This document shows, piece by piece, positions 1 to 9,733 of a stretch of DNA of 28,129 nucleotides. The stretch is from a virus. The notes under the pieces are model-generated. The model was not told where the DNA came from, made no database searches, and was given only the letters and a program-made list of their open reading frames with translations. The stretch lies in the IMG/VR virus record IMGVR_UViG_3300025133_000484, positions 1 to 28,129 of that record, one strand, 5' to 3'. The first letter of the stretch is position 1. Each line of letters starts with the position of its first letter. The position numbers and the translations under genes were made by a program.

Positions 1-463
1 TACTTTCAATAGAGATGGTTGCGCCAGGATGGGCATCTGCCATATCATTTACTTCAATGGGAAGCATTTTACTATTTTTGATAGAATTCTTTTGAGCAAC
101 AACCTTACCATTTTTTATTGCAACAACTGAGAATGGCCCTTGTGAATCACGAATGCCTTTCACAATCTTTGCGTATTTGATTTTTGGAGATGCTTCATAC
201 AGATAGGATTCATCTAGATGATATCCTTTACCATCGCAATGTTCGCAGCCTTCACCATCACATTCGGAACATTCGACCTTTTTCTTTTTAGCACATTGGC
301 AATCAGAACAACCACAATCTTCTAATATAGTAGAAGCAATAGTTGCTTGTCGAGCATTAATGTTATTTATGACCTTTTCTGCCATAAGTTCAGAAAATGT
401 TTCATACATGTCTACAACATTATTATCTTGGCATTTTTGAATTAATTTAGAAATCTTCTTCAT
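1..463 (-). CDS. Probable prohead core (gp67-like) protein with zinc cluster, 3' end missing
   Basis: This gene starts at ATG 463, overlaps the end of the portal gene by 17 bases, and runs off the left edge after 154 codons. The upstream GGGGA is a plausible ribosome site. Residues 13-48 form an amphipathic helical segment (NVVDMYETFSELMAEKV and on) that resembles the N-terminus of T4 gp67 and related prohead core proteins. It also lies directly after gp20, which is the position of gene 67 in T4. Residues 50-57 (CGCSDCQC) and 65-76 (CSECDGEGCEHC, then DGKGYH) give eight clustered cysteines. The second group resembles the CxxCxGxG repeats of DnaJ-type zinc fingers. Residues 97-154 look like a small beta-rich domain. 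T4 gp67 is about 80 residues and acidic with no such cluster, so this is an expanded or fused form. The core role is inferred from position and the N-terminal pattern. Confidence 0.72.
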   Translation of the reverse strand, partial: MKKISKLIQKCQDNNVVDMYETFSELMAEKVINNINARQATIASTILEDCGCSDCQCAKKKKVECSECDGEGCEHCDGKGYHLDESYLYEASPKIKYAKIVKGIRDSQGPFSVVAIKNGKVVAQKNSIKNSKMLPIEVNDMADAHPGATISIES

Positions 464-1964
464 TTCCGTCCCCATGTAATCCTTGTTTCTTTTCCTCTTC
501 CATTTCTTTGTCCATCTCATTTATTTCTTGGTCTGTAAACTTCAAAATATTTTGACGAATCCAATTAATAGAATAATACTGACCTATGTATTCATTTACT
601 TCTCTTAATACTTCCATTCTATCCTTTAAAACTTCTGATTCTTTAAGTTCAGAAAAGTAAGAATCCTTTGCATAATCAACAAATACATGTTGAGAAAATT
701 CTTTCCAATCATCAGAAGTGATAATCCCCTTTAATATTAATTGTGTTTTAAGAATATCAAAGAATATATCATCAAATTTCTTTCTGAGTCTGTCAACAAA
801 TTTAGAAAATCGAAGTTCATCTCTAGTAATTTCAGCAGAGCGACCCATATTGAATCCGTTTTCTGATTCTAGTCTACTTAAAGGAACATTCATTGAACGA
901 TATAGTTTCTTTTTGAAATATTCTACATCTTCCATTTCCCCAAGATTTTGTCCACCATCCAGAGTAGTAATTTCTGTTCCTCTACCACCTTCTCGTCTTG
1001 GTAGCCAATAATCTTCCAACATATTCATATGTCTTTTATCATCACGAATATCACCAGTGTTGGCATCATAAACTAATTTATTTCTATACCGATTCATCAA
1101 ATCTTTTAGATATTGTTCTGCTTTATTCTTTGGAAGGTTGCCAACATCAACATAAAAGATTCTTCGTTCTGGCGCCCTTGAAATTCTATAGATTACAACG
1201 GCATCCTCAATCATCCTAAGTTGATTGAGAGGTTTAATTGCTTTATGTAAATATCCCAACACCCGTTTTCTGTTGCTATCAAACAGACCAGAAGTTCCTA
1301 AACATATAGCATCTGGGGATATTTTAATACCTTGAGTAATGGCCGAATTTGAAATATTAAAATTGTTTGATTGAGGAGAAGGGTTATACATGTAAAATTC
1401 ATTTGTACTTTTAACAATCTCAACACCATTTTTATCTTTTTCTTTTTGAACTTCTCTTATTTTTTGTATTTTAACTGGGTCAACAGGCCTTAATTCAATA
1501 ACGCCTTTTTTAGGATTCTTTTCATCTGTAATTTTATGAAAATATATTTTACCATCAACAAACCACTTTCTAAAAATATCATGACCTTTATTATTAAAAT
1601 CTAATAAACCTAGAACTTCTTGAAATTCTGTATTTATTTTATTTTTAATAGATTCTGATTGTTTATACTTATTCATGTTGAGTTTAACAGGAGTCCTGTC
1701 ATCATCATAAACAATTGCTTCATTAACGATATCTTCAACACACAATTCAATTTCTGGTTGAAGAACCATAGTTCTATAATGACCAATTAGTCCAATATCA
1801 GTTTTAATGTTACCTTCTAGGTCTAGATAGGTGCCATAAAACGAACTGGGCGCAACAATTGTTGCACCGTCATCATAATCAGGTGCAACAAAAGATTTTG
1901 CTTGTGGAGGTGATTCCTCTGGTCGTTTTTTTCTACCGAAGTTGAATCCAAATAGTTCTGGCAT
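447..1964 (-). CDS. 20: Portal vertex protein of head (gp20-like)
   Basis: This 505-residue protein matches T4 gp20 (524 residues), the dodecameric ring at one head vertex through which DNA is packaged and to which the neck attaches. Diagnostic stretches include HYRTMVLQPEIELCVEDIVN (residues 62-81), RAPERRIFYVDVGNLPK (263-279), MLEDYWLPRREGGRGTEI (315-332), TLDGGQNLG (334-342) and the core-domain segment around LYRSMNVPLSRLE (354-366). The C-terminus is acidic and lysine-rich, as in many portal proteins. The start is ATG 1964 with GAGG a short distance upstream. The tail tube gene lies 28 bases upstream and the gp67-like gene overlaps its end. The order tube, portal, core matches T4. Identification is secure; no frameshift or missing segment is visible. 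Confidence 0.97.
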   Translation of the reverse strand: MPELFGFNFGRKKRPEESPPQAKSFVAPDYDDGATIVAPSSFYGTYLDLEGNIKTDIGLIGHYRTMVLQPEIELCVEDIVNEAIVYDDDRTPVKLNMNKYKQSESIKNKINTEFQEVLGLLDFNNKGHDIFRKWFVDGKIYFHKITDEKNPKKGVIELRPVDPVKIQKIREVQKEKDKNGVEIVKSTNEFYMYNPSPQSNNFNISNSAITQGIKISPDAICLGTSGLFDSNRKRVLGYLHKAIKPLNQLRMIEDAVVIYRISRAPERRIFYVDVGNLPKNKAEQYLKDLMNRYRNKLVYDANTGDIRDDKRHMNMLEDYWLPRREGGRGTEITTLDGGQNLGEMEDVEYFKKKLYRSMNVPLSRLESENGFNMGRSAEITRDELRFSKFVDRLRKKFDDIFFDILKTQLILKGIITSDDWKEFSQHVFVDYAKDSYFSELKESEVLKDRMEVLREVNEYIGQYYSINWIRQNILKFTDQEINEMDKEMEEEKKQGLHGDGNEEDF

Positions 1965-1992
1965 AATAAATCCTCATTTTATAAATTCCTGG

Positions 1993-2583
1993 TTATCCTG
2001 CTTCCCCTACACCGCCTACATCAACGGATTCTGTAAGATTAACATCAGGAGCATCACTTGTCAAAAAGTAAGTATAAGACATTGTAATAGCGAATTCAGA
2101 AAGTGTATCACTTGCATCAGCATCTAGTGCCATATCGCCAATTGCTGTTGGGAAACAATGGAAGAATGAATAGGTTTTGATAGGATTGTTTTGTCTATCG
2201 AGTTGGTCCACACTCCAAGTTGGGAATAATCCAGTAGTAAGAACATTTCCTTGTGTAAGGTCATGAGCCTGTTCTGCAATATTACCAACTGTTGAGTTGA
2301 TTGCTTCCATCCATTTTTCAAACTTTGTTCTTAGATTAAACTCACCATCACTAATAACTGTCAAAGTCCAATCATCAAATGTCCTGTTTCCTGGAAGTTT
2401 AATTTGTCTTCCACGAAAAGGAACTAAAATTGTACTGAGGTTGGTTGCTGGCAAAGAAGCAGTTCTTACAAGAAACGAACCAGAAGGGTCAATCGAACTA
2501 GGACCAATTGGCCCATTTACTCTAAAGAGATTGGGCCGAACGCCCCCTTGTTTTAGATGATTTTTAAAGTCGTTAATGTTCAT
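1993..2583 (-). CDS. 19: Tail tube protein (gp19-like)
   Basis: This 196-residue protein is the tail tube subunit that stacks as hexamers inside the sheath. T4 gp19 has 163 residues. Supporting patterns are the N-terminal NINDFKNHLKQGGVRPNLF, the SLPATNLSTILVPFRGRQIK strand region (residues 43-62), DDWTLTVISDGEFNLRTKFE and the FFHCFPTAIGDMALD segment (about 140-154), all typical of myovirus tube proteins. The Gly/Val-rich tail (VDVGGVGEAG) extends past the T4 length. The gene sits between sheath and portal, as in T4. It has its own purine-rich ribosome site (AAGAGGAAAG) just before ATG 2583 and an exact late promoter motif in the 33-base gap upstream, which suits a very abundant virion protein. 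Confidence 0.95.
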   Translation of the reverse strand: MNINDFKNHLKQGGVRPNLFRVNGPIGPSSIDPSGSFLVRTASLPATNLSTILVPFRGRQIKLPGNRTFDDWTLTVISDGEFNLRTKFEKWMEAINSTVGNIAEQAHDLTQGNVLTTGLFPTWSVDQLDRQNNPIKTYSFFHCFPTAIGDMALDADASDTLSEFAITMSYTYFLTSDAPDVNLTESVDVGGVGEAG

Positions 2584-2601
2584 TTTAAGTCTTTCCTCTT
2601 A

Positions 2602-2609
2602 TATTTATA
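2602..2609 (-). promoter_or_regulatory. T4-type late promoter motif TATAAATA upstream of the tail tube gene
   Basis: Read on the minus strand, the gp18-gp19 gap contains an exact TATAAATA, the -10 box of T4 late promoters, which are read by host RNA polymerase with the phage sigma-like gp55 and gp33. The motif ends 18 bases before ATG 2583. If T4 spacing holds, the transcript would start inside or next to the purine-rich ribosome site, giving a very short leader. The motif is expected a few times by chance in AT-rich DNA of this size. Its place in a 33-base intergenic gap before a highly expressed gene is what supports it. Confidence 0.5.
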
Positions 2610-2616
2610 TGGTTTA

Positions 2617-4653
2617 TTATCCACCTGCAATTTCACTGAAATCTACACCAGAACGAGTAGCAGCGAAGTTGAGTTGAATAAAGTTTATGGAACGAGTCGG
2701 TTTAACAAAGATATCTGCAACAAATTTATTTGAATCTATAACAGAAGAAGTGTTATTGGTATCATCACATACAACTTTAAAGTCTGTTATACCTCTTCGT
2801 CCCTGAATATCTCGCAAGAACGGTTCAATCATATTCTTGAATTGCGCCCTAGTGAACGAATCGTTTTGTTCAAAGAGTTGGAATTTAGCGGCAGTAGAAA
2901 TTGCTTTCTCCATCACAATGAAGAGTCTACGAACATTGATTCTGTCAAACGCACTTCCCTTGCTTTGTAATGTCTTATCACCGAAGAGGACTGTTCCTTC
3001 TCCGGGGAATGAAACTACTGGGTTAATTTCGTTTGTGTATAATTCATCACGATATGCTTCTTCCGTTGGATTCAACGCAAGTTTTACAACACCACGAATC
3101 TGTCCACGATTGAAACCTGCGGGAGAGAACCAAGGGTCGTTAACATTATCTGTTCTTGCACAGAGTCCTGCCATATCACCGTTTAGTGGCACCCATCGCA
3201 ATTTATCACTGTATCGGTCGTACATATACTTCCAACCACTGTCTAAGAATGCGTAAGAACTAACTTTATTAAGTTGGTTATCACGATAATCTACCACATT
3301 GTCTATCTGTTCTGACCTACTAATTACATCAACAACATCACCACTTTCTGGTGAAACGAATGCAACACAGTCTTTACGAGCATCTGCGATATCAATAATA
3401 TCACCTGCAAGACTTGCACTTGCATCTGCACCTAGTAGAAGTGAAATATCAACAGTATCGGGGTCACCAAACAAGTTATAACCAGACAGTTTGTTTGCAT
3501 CCGATGGTGTGCCGTATGAACCACCTGTACAGTCAAGATATTGTCTTGTAGCATTTGAGAATGTTACTGCTGTATCACCAAATGTTATTCCTGGAGCAGA
3601 ACCAGCACCTATATTGTCAATCGTTGCTCCGCCAACCCATATATATTTGGATTTATTGTTAACAACAGTAACATAGTAATTGGAGTTACCATCACCATCT
3701 CTACCGTCAATTGCTTTAGAAACATGATTGAATGTTTCTAAAATTGTTCCAGTGACTCCACTAAACTTACCGTTTTGGTCAATTACAAGAATAGAAAACT
3801 GGTCTCCTGTTCCACCGTAGAAATCTACATTGGTGGAAGTTCTTGCCCGTTCAATATATGATTTATATGGACTTTCCCATTGTCCTGAAATGCCGGCGGC
3901 TTGTGTACTACCGAGAGCAGGTGTAAAGTCAAATAACCAACCTTTGCCACTGACATTGGCTGTCATGCCTGTAATGGTATAATTTTTAGTTTTTAATGAA
4001 TTGAATCTAATCAAGTCTCCGATTATTGCAGATGTTGCTCCGGCTACAGGAAGTGCGGACCCTGTTCCAACTTGTACTTGAGTAGTACCAGAAGTCGCAG
4101 CGACTGCCAATGTGAATCCCACTCCGTTAACACCAACACCAACACCCTTGGTTGCTCCAGTTGGACCTCTTTGTGCAACTGCAATTCTTAGACTGTTACC
4201 GAGTGACCCTGCATATTTTGCAAAGAATTTGACACCGGCACCAGTACCACCTACTCCATAATATCCAGTATTCGTTGCTTGTCCAGATGAATGAACATCT
4301 GAATTTTCAATAAGTCCGCCAGTACCAGCCTGGGCCCCAGCAGAGTTAAGGTTATCACCAATTGTTCTAGCGGCACCACTATTTAATGCACCACTAACTG
4401 TTGCTCTTGCAACCGTCAAAGAACCACCATATCCTAAAAAGTTTGCGGCACACAACCATCCTGCATAATTTGAATCGTCTGGTTCATTGAAAAGACTTAC
4501 TAATTCGTTTTCACTAGCGACCAAAACTCTTTTATCAATCGGGCCCCAATTAAAAGGACCTGCATACCCCGCTTTAGTTGTTGAAACTGCGGGAATAACA
4601 TTTGTAAAATCTTTTTCTGTTACCGATACACCGGGGCTTACTCTAAATGCCAT
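2617..4653 (-). CDS. 18: Contractile tail sheath protein (gp18-like)
   Basis: This 678-residue protein is the tail sheath subunit, close in length to T4 gp18 (659). It polymerises around the tube and contracts on infection. The N-terminus FRVSPGVSVTEKDFTNVIPA and the following AGYAGPFNWGPIDKRVLV are classic for phage sheath proteins. The C-terminal third holds the conserved polymerisation domain: FDRINVRRLFIVMEKAI, then FTRAQFKNMIEPFLRDIQGR, FVADIFVKPTRSINFIQLNF and the final ATRSGVDFSEIAGG. The middle is Gly/Ser/Thr-rich and is probably the variable surface domain; it includes a short QRGPTGATKG patch that is echoed in gp15. ATG 4653 follows a strong AAGGAG with ideal spacing. A 94-base gap upstream, the longest in the window, separates it from gp17 and may hold its promoter. 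Confidence 0.97.
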   Translation of the reverse strand: MAFRVSPGVSVTEKDFTNVIPAVSTTKAGYAGPFNWGPIDKRVLVASENELVSLFNEPDDSNYAGWLCAANFLGYGGSLTVARATVSGALNSGAARTIGDNLNSAGAQAGTGGLIENSDVHSSGQATNTGYYGVGGTGAGVKFFAKYAGSLGNSLRIAVAQRGPTGATKGVGVGVNGVGFTLAVAATSGTTQVQVGTGSALPVAGATSAIIGDLIRFNSLKTKNYTITGMTANVSGKGWLFDFTPALGSTQAAGISGQWESPYKSYIERARTSTNVDFYGGTGDQFSILVIDQNGKFSGVTGTILETFNHVSKAIDGRDGDGNSNYYVTVVNNKSKYIWVGGATIDNIGAGSAPGITFGDTAVTFSNATRQYLDCTGGSYGTPSDANKLSGYNLFGDPDTVDISLLLGADASASLAGDIIDIADARKDCVAFVSPESGDVVDVISRSEQIDNVVDYRDNQLNKVSSYAFLDSGWKYMYDRYSDKLRWVPLNGDMAGLCARTDNVNDPWFSPAGFNRGQIRGVVKLALNPTEEAYRDELYTNEINPVVSFPGEGTVLFGDKTLQSKGSAFDRINVRRLFIVMEKAISTAAKFQLFEQNDSFTRAQFKNMIEPFLRDIQGRRGITDFKVVCDDTNNTSSVIDSNKFVADIFVKPTRSINFIQLNFAATRSGVDFSEIAGG

Positions 4654-4660
4654 GTTATTT

Positions 4661-4666
4661 CTCCTT
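4661..4666 (-). promoter_or_regulatory. Strong Shine-Dalgarno site for the tail sheath gene
   Basis: AAGGAG on the minus strand, followed by seven bases (AAATAAC) and then ATG 4653. It is a textbook-strength ribosome site, consistent with the high copy number of sheath protein, and it fixes the start. Confidence 0.8.
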
Positions 4667-4723
4667 GAAGACTTAAAATTATATTTTTAACACTTTTAAT
4701 AAATGTATTATTTCAATGATATG

Positions 4724-4738
4724 TATAGAAATTCTATA
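4724..4738. repeat. Short perfect inverted repeat in the gp17-gp18 gap
   Basis: TATAGAA and TTCTATA form perfect 7-base arms around a single A, a near-continuous dyad in the 94-base gap 4654-4747. The spacer is too short for an RNA hairpin with a normal loop and there is no GC-rich stem, so it is not a typical terminator. It could be a protein-binding dyad, or chance in AT-rich sequence. The rest of the gap is AT-rich, with no exact late promoter box and no open reading frame that looks coding. Confidence 0.3.
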
Positions 4739-4747
4739 TTTGATAAT

Positions 4748-6854
<2,107 letters not shown>

Positions 6855-6882
6855 TATAATTCCTTAATATTATGTATTATCA

Positions 6883-7722
6883 TTAAGTAGCATTATATGT
6901 ATTACCCGCATAGTCTAATGACATACCATGAACCCATTTTTTAGTTTCTCCACTATAATCATCAATACCAGAAGATGCTCCAGAAGGTCCTGTAATTGTA
7001 GTTTCCATACGAACCATTGCACCAGTCGCTCCAGTTGGACCTCCACCTGATGCCGAAGATAAGAAATTTTCTGCATCCCAAAATATAGTATCAACTTCTC
7101 TAATAATCTTAGATGTTTTAACTGGTCCGTATATATACGATTTTGCTACGAATTGAAATTCAAAAGTTATATTTCTTCTTGTATCGAAATCACCCTCATA
7201 ATCTTCATTGATTGCTGTAGATTGTAGTATGATAGGAATATCAACCTTTTGATGAAGACTGGTCAAATTTACAGTAACATTAAACTCTGGAGTAAAGTAA
7301 GGCAGAATTTGTTCTACTATTTGAAGACCATCATCCATGTGTCTTACTATAGCAGATAGTTGAAAAGAAAAGTTGTATGGTACTTCTGCATAATCATAGG
7401 AAATATTACTGCCAGCAGTTACACCAGAAGTTACATGATAACGATTCATAGTATTTTTCTTTCTAGGAGAATCATAATCCATAGAAGTTAATTCAAATGC
7501 AAGCCTTGGTAGGGTAAATCCCACTTTAATGTCATCTGAAATTGAACCAGACTCTTCTAGTCTTCTAAGAAACTTTTCTTGAGGACCATAAGAAATAGGA
7601 ACTTTAATTTTTTCTTTTGTTGTCCCATCTGCATTTTTTCTGGTAATATAAATTTCATTAAAAAGAGAACCAAATGCGACCACAACATTTCTAATTGAAT
7701 TGTGATAAAATGTTGTAAACAT
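6883..7722 (-). CDS. 15: Tail sheath stabiliser and tail completion protein (gp15-like)
   Basis: This 279-residue protein matches T4 gp15 (272), the hexamer that caps the tail after sheath assembly and joins it to the neck. It has the family pattern of an N-terminal MFTTFYHNSIRNVVVAFGSL, VPISYGPQEKFLRRL (41-55), LPRLAFEL (71-78), HMDDGLQIVEQILPYFTPEF (128-147) and NITFEFQFVAKSYIYGPV (184-201). T4 has the same QIVEQILPYF string. The last 55 residues are Gly/Ser/Thr-rich with two GPTGATGA- and GPSGASSG-like patches (226-252), in place of the Pro-rich T4 tail. ATG 7722 shares one base with the gp14 stop (TAATG), so translation is probably coupled. Confidence 0.95.
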   Translation of the reverse strand: MFTTFYHNSIRNVVVAFGSLFNEIYITRKNADGTTKEKIKVPISYGPQEKFLRRLEESGSISDDIKVGFTLPRLAFELTSMDYDSPRKKNTMNRYHVTSGVTAGSNISYDYAEVPYNFSFQLSAIVRHMDDGLQIVEQILPYFTPEFNVTVNLTSLHQKVDIPIILQSTAINEDYEGDFDTRRNITFEFQFVAKSYIYGPVKTSKIIREVDTIFWDAENFLSSASGGGPTGATGAMVRMETTITGPSGASSGIDDYSGETKKWVHGMSLDYAGNTYNAT

Positions 7723-8660
7723 TATAAATTACCCTCCGAGAATGGGTCAGTATCAGTAAAGTCAAAGATAGAATCCCCGCCCATTTCAAAATCATCTGCA
7801 TCATCATACTCATCCGCAACAACAACCGTTCGTATCGCTGGGTCTAATGTATTTCCTGCGATATAGAATGCATCTGAACTCGCTCCACTGACACCAGCAG
7901 TAATACTCGTTCCAACTGAAAATCCTGTTGAACCAGAAGGTCCTGCAACGGTAAGTAAATTATATCCTGCACCATTCGGTCCAGCAGTTCCGCCAGTTGC
8001 CCAAGCAAGAACAGTTGCATACCAAGATGCACAAGCACCATTAGGTCCAAATCCACTAGTGCCCTGATAAACATATTCTCCAATAGTATAATTGGTTGAA
8101 TATCCGCCAGTAACATAAATGTTGAATGCAACATTTTCAGCAATATCAACAATCTTGTCAATATCGGTAAATCCAGTGGTGAAATCTTCTTCACTATAAT
8201 CAAAGAGTTCACATGAAAGTTTATATGAATGAAGTTTGCCTAATTGATAAAATGGATTTTCGTGTTCTACAAATTTAATTTCAAACAAACCTTTTGAGAG
8301 GGGAAGATATACTAAGTCCCCTTCTCTTGGTCGATTGATTGTAGTTTCGTGTGAAAGGTACTTACTGAATACTTTTTTAGAGACAATAAACTCTACAGTA
8401 TCTTTTATTTGAATACCAAATTTTGATGCAAAATCACCCTCACCCTCAAAACCATCTACAGAGGAAATATACATTTCCATGTTAATTCCTTGTTCGAAAT
8501 TTGAAATGGTATCTTCACCAAACAAAAAATCTTTATTAACAAGAGTTCTTGGAATGTATATAACATCATGACCATAGATTTTAATTGTCTCTATGGTTAA
8601 ATCTTCTAAAAGTCCTTGTTCAGACTTAACTGTATGTTTAAAAAATTTATTAGTTGCCAT
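7722..8660 (-). CDS. 14: Neck protein (gp14-like) with an inserted Gly-rich module
   Basis: T4 gp14 (256 residues) is part of the neck that closes the filled head and joins it to the tail. This 312-residue version keeps the N-terminal core: FFKHTVKSEQGLLEDLTIET (6-25), IKIYGHDVIYIPRTL (26-40), REGDLVYLPLSKGLFEIKF (112-130) and VEHENPFYQLGK (131-142). Residues about 190-268 are an extra Gly-, Ser- and Thr-rich block (IGEYVYQG, then ATVLAW, LLTVAG and TSITAGVSGAS) ahead of the acidic C-terminus. That block resembles segments of the gp8 and gp7-position proteins in this window and accounts for most of the added length. Genes 13, 14 and 15 are consecutive, with gaps of three bases or less. Identification of the core is secure; the role of the insert is unknown. 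Confidence 0.93.
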   Translation of the reverse strand: MATNKFFKHTVKSEQGLLEDLTIETIKIYGHDVIYIPRTLVNKDFLFGEDTISNFEQGINMEMYISSVDGFEGEGDFASKFGIQIKDTVEFIVSKKVFSKYLSHETTINRPREGDLVYLPLSKGLFEIKFVEHENPFYQLGKLHSYKLSCELFDYSEEDFTTGFTDIDKIVDIAENVAFNIYVTGGYSTNYTIGEYVYQGTSGFGPNGACASWYATVLAWATGGTAGPNGAGYNLLTVAGPSGSTGFSVGTSITAGVSGASSDAFYIAGNTLDPAIRTVVVADEYDDADDFEMGGDSIFDFTDTDPFSEGNL

Positions 8661-8663
8661 TTA

Positions 8664-9407
8664 TTATCCTACCATAAAATCTGGTGGAAGTTCGTACATC
8701 TCTTGAACTCTATCTTCAATTTTATCAATTTCTGTTTGGGCCTGTTCTAATAATTCTCTGCCATTAAAAGTCACTCCACCGGGAAGTTGAATACCTTCAA
8801 ACTTCGAAAGATTTGAAGCCCATTGCTTTTTAAATAAAGCAGTTATGTAACTTTTTAACATTCTATCTTTATAAATTTCTGGATATGTTTCTGGGTCAAG
8901 AACAACATATGCTTCTGCAACAAGGTAATCTCCTACTGTTACATCGGTTGCCCAATTCATATCAACTTTGAGTTGGTTAGTTACTCTACTAAATCTAATT
9001 GATTTTTCGGGCGAAAGAATATCCTGAATCATTGAAAGGTGTCGTTTAGTAATGTCATAATTTATCATTGATTGGTTTGGATTTCTTAATCCATAAAAAT
9101 CATTTAACGCCATTTGATATCTAACATCAAACATGTTTACAGTTCCTTCACTAAATTGAAATAATTTTGTGACGGAAATTACACTATCGTCAAGTGTGAT
9201 GTATTCGTTTGCTACATCATCATCTGTAATGATATGTTTAAGGAAAGTCTTTTCAACACCATCAAAATGATATTCTGCAAAAAATTGTAGTGCATCATCA
9301 ATTCTATCTTCTAATTGAGAATCGTCTACATTAATTTCGATTACAGGTGAACCAAGTCGCCTTAATGCATAATCTTTTAAAGTTGCTCTTGATGTTGGTT
9401 GTGCCAT
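8664..9407 (-). CDS. 13: Neck protein (gp13-like)
   Basis: This 247-residue protein matches T4 gp13 (309), which binds the portal after packaging and, with gp14, forms the head-to-tail connector. The N-terminus LKDYALRRLGSPVIEINVDD (10-29), then QLEDRIDDALQFFAEYHFDG (31-50), is the hallmark of the family. The C-terminal helices include YKDRMLKSYITALFKKQWA and FNGRELLEQAQTEIDKIE, also typical. It is shorter than the T4 protein. ATG 9407 is preceded by TAGGAG. A 57-base gap upstream separates it from the fibre region and shows no clear promoter or terminator. Its last codons contain AGGA, which probably serves as ribosome site for gp14 three bases further on. Confidence 0.93.
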   Translation of the reverse strand: MAQPTSRATLKDYALRRLGSPVIEINVDDSQLEDRIDDALQFFAEYHFDGVEKTFLKHIITDDDVANEYITLDDSVISVTKLFQFSEGTVNMFDVRYQMALNDFYGLRNPNQSMINYDITKRHLSMIQDILSPEKSIRFSRVTNQLKVDMNWATDVTVGDYLVAEAYVVLDPETYPEIYKDRMLKSYITALFKKQWASNLSKFEGIQLPGGVTFNGRELLEQAQTEIDKIEDRVQEMYELPPDFMVG

Positions 9408-9464
9408 TGTTAAATGCTCCTAGTATGCTTCAGTTATATGTATAATAACGCAACTAATGCTCGG

Positions 9465-9731
9465 TCATTTATATTCGTTGTCTAATTCAATTTGTTGAGA
9501 TAGATACATTAATTCTCTAATAGATTTTATATATCTGTCACCATCTTCCCACGGAAAAGGCGCCGGCATTTGACATTTTCCGTTTGATATGAAGTGTTTT
9601 TTGTTCTGAATGTAGTTTCTACTTAATCCTTCAGGAAGATAATATTCTGGGTCAAATTCTTTAAGAACTTTTATATCAAATTTATTGCCATTTATATAGA
9701 ATGAATCATTATAGTGTCTAAATTCACCCAT
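9465..9731 (-). CDS. Small hypothetical protein between the fibre block and the neck genes
   Basis: I do not recognise this 88-residue protein. It is rich in Tyr, Asn, Lys and charged residues, with no signal peptide or membrane segment. The middle holds GKCQMPAPFPWEDGDRYIKS (about residues 51-70), a Pro/Trp turn that looks like a conserved core, followed by a helix (SIRELMYLSQQIELDNEYK). ATG 9731 is two bases after the stop of the 571-residue gene, so the two are probably translated together. Possibilities include a chaperone or a small partner of the upstream fibre-like protein, but nothing in the sequence shows that. Coding status rests on its tight placement and on its protein-like composition. 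Confidence 0.62.
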   Translation of the reverse strand: MGEFRHYNDSFYINGNKFDIKVLKEFDPEYYLPEGLSRNYIQNKKHFISNGKCQMPAPFPWEDGDRYIKSIRELMYLSQQIELDNEYK

Positions 9732-9733
9732 GT

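Noticed and set aside
2837-3256. Plus-strand open frame of 139 residues opposite the sheath gene
   Set aside because: Antisense shadow of the conserved sheath C-terminal half; no independent evidence of coding.
7844-8212. Minus-strand open frame of 122 residues in another frame inside gp14
   Set aside because: Leu/Ile-rich composition is what the Gly-rich insert gives when read out of frame; no ribosome site or family match.
8664-9407. Truncation of gp13, because it is about 60 residues shorter than the T4 protein
   Set aside because: Both the N-terminal signature and the C-terminal helices are present and the junctions with neighbours are clean, so it is a compact homologue and not a broken gene.
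9408-9464. Possible terminator or promoter in the 57-base gap before gp13
   Set aside because: Only a 5-base GTTAT/ATAAC dyad and AT-rich boxes without an exact late motif; too weak to call.
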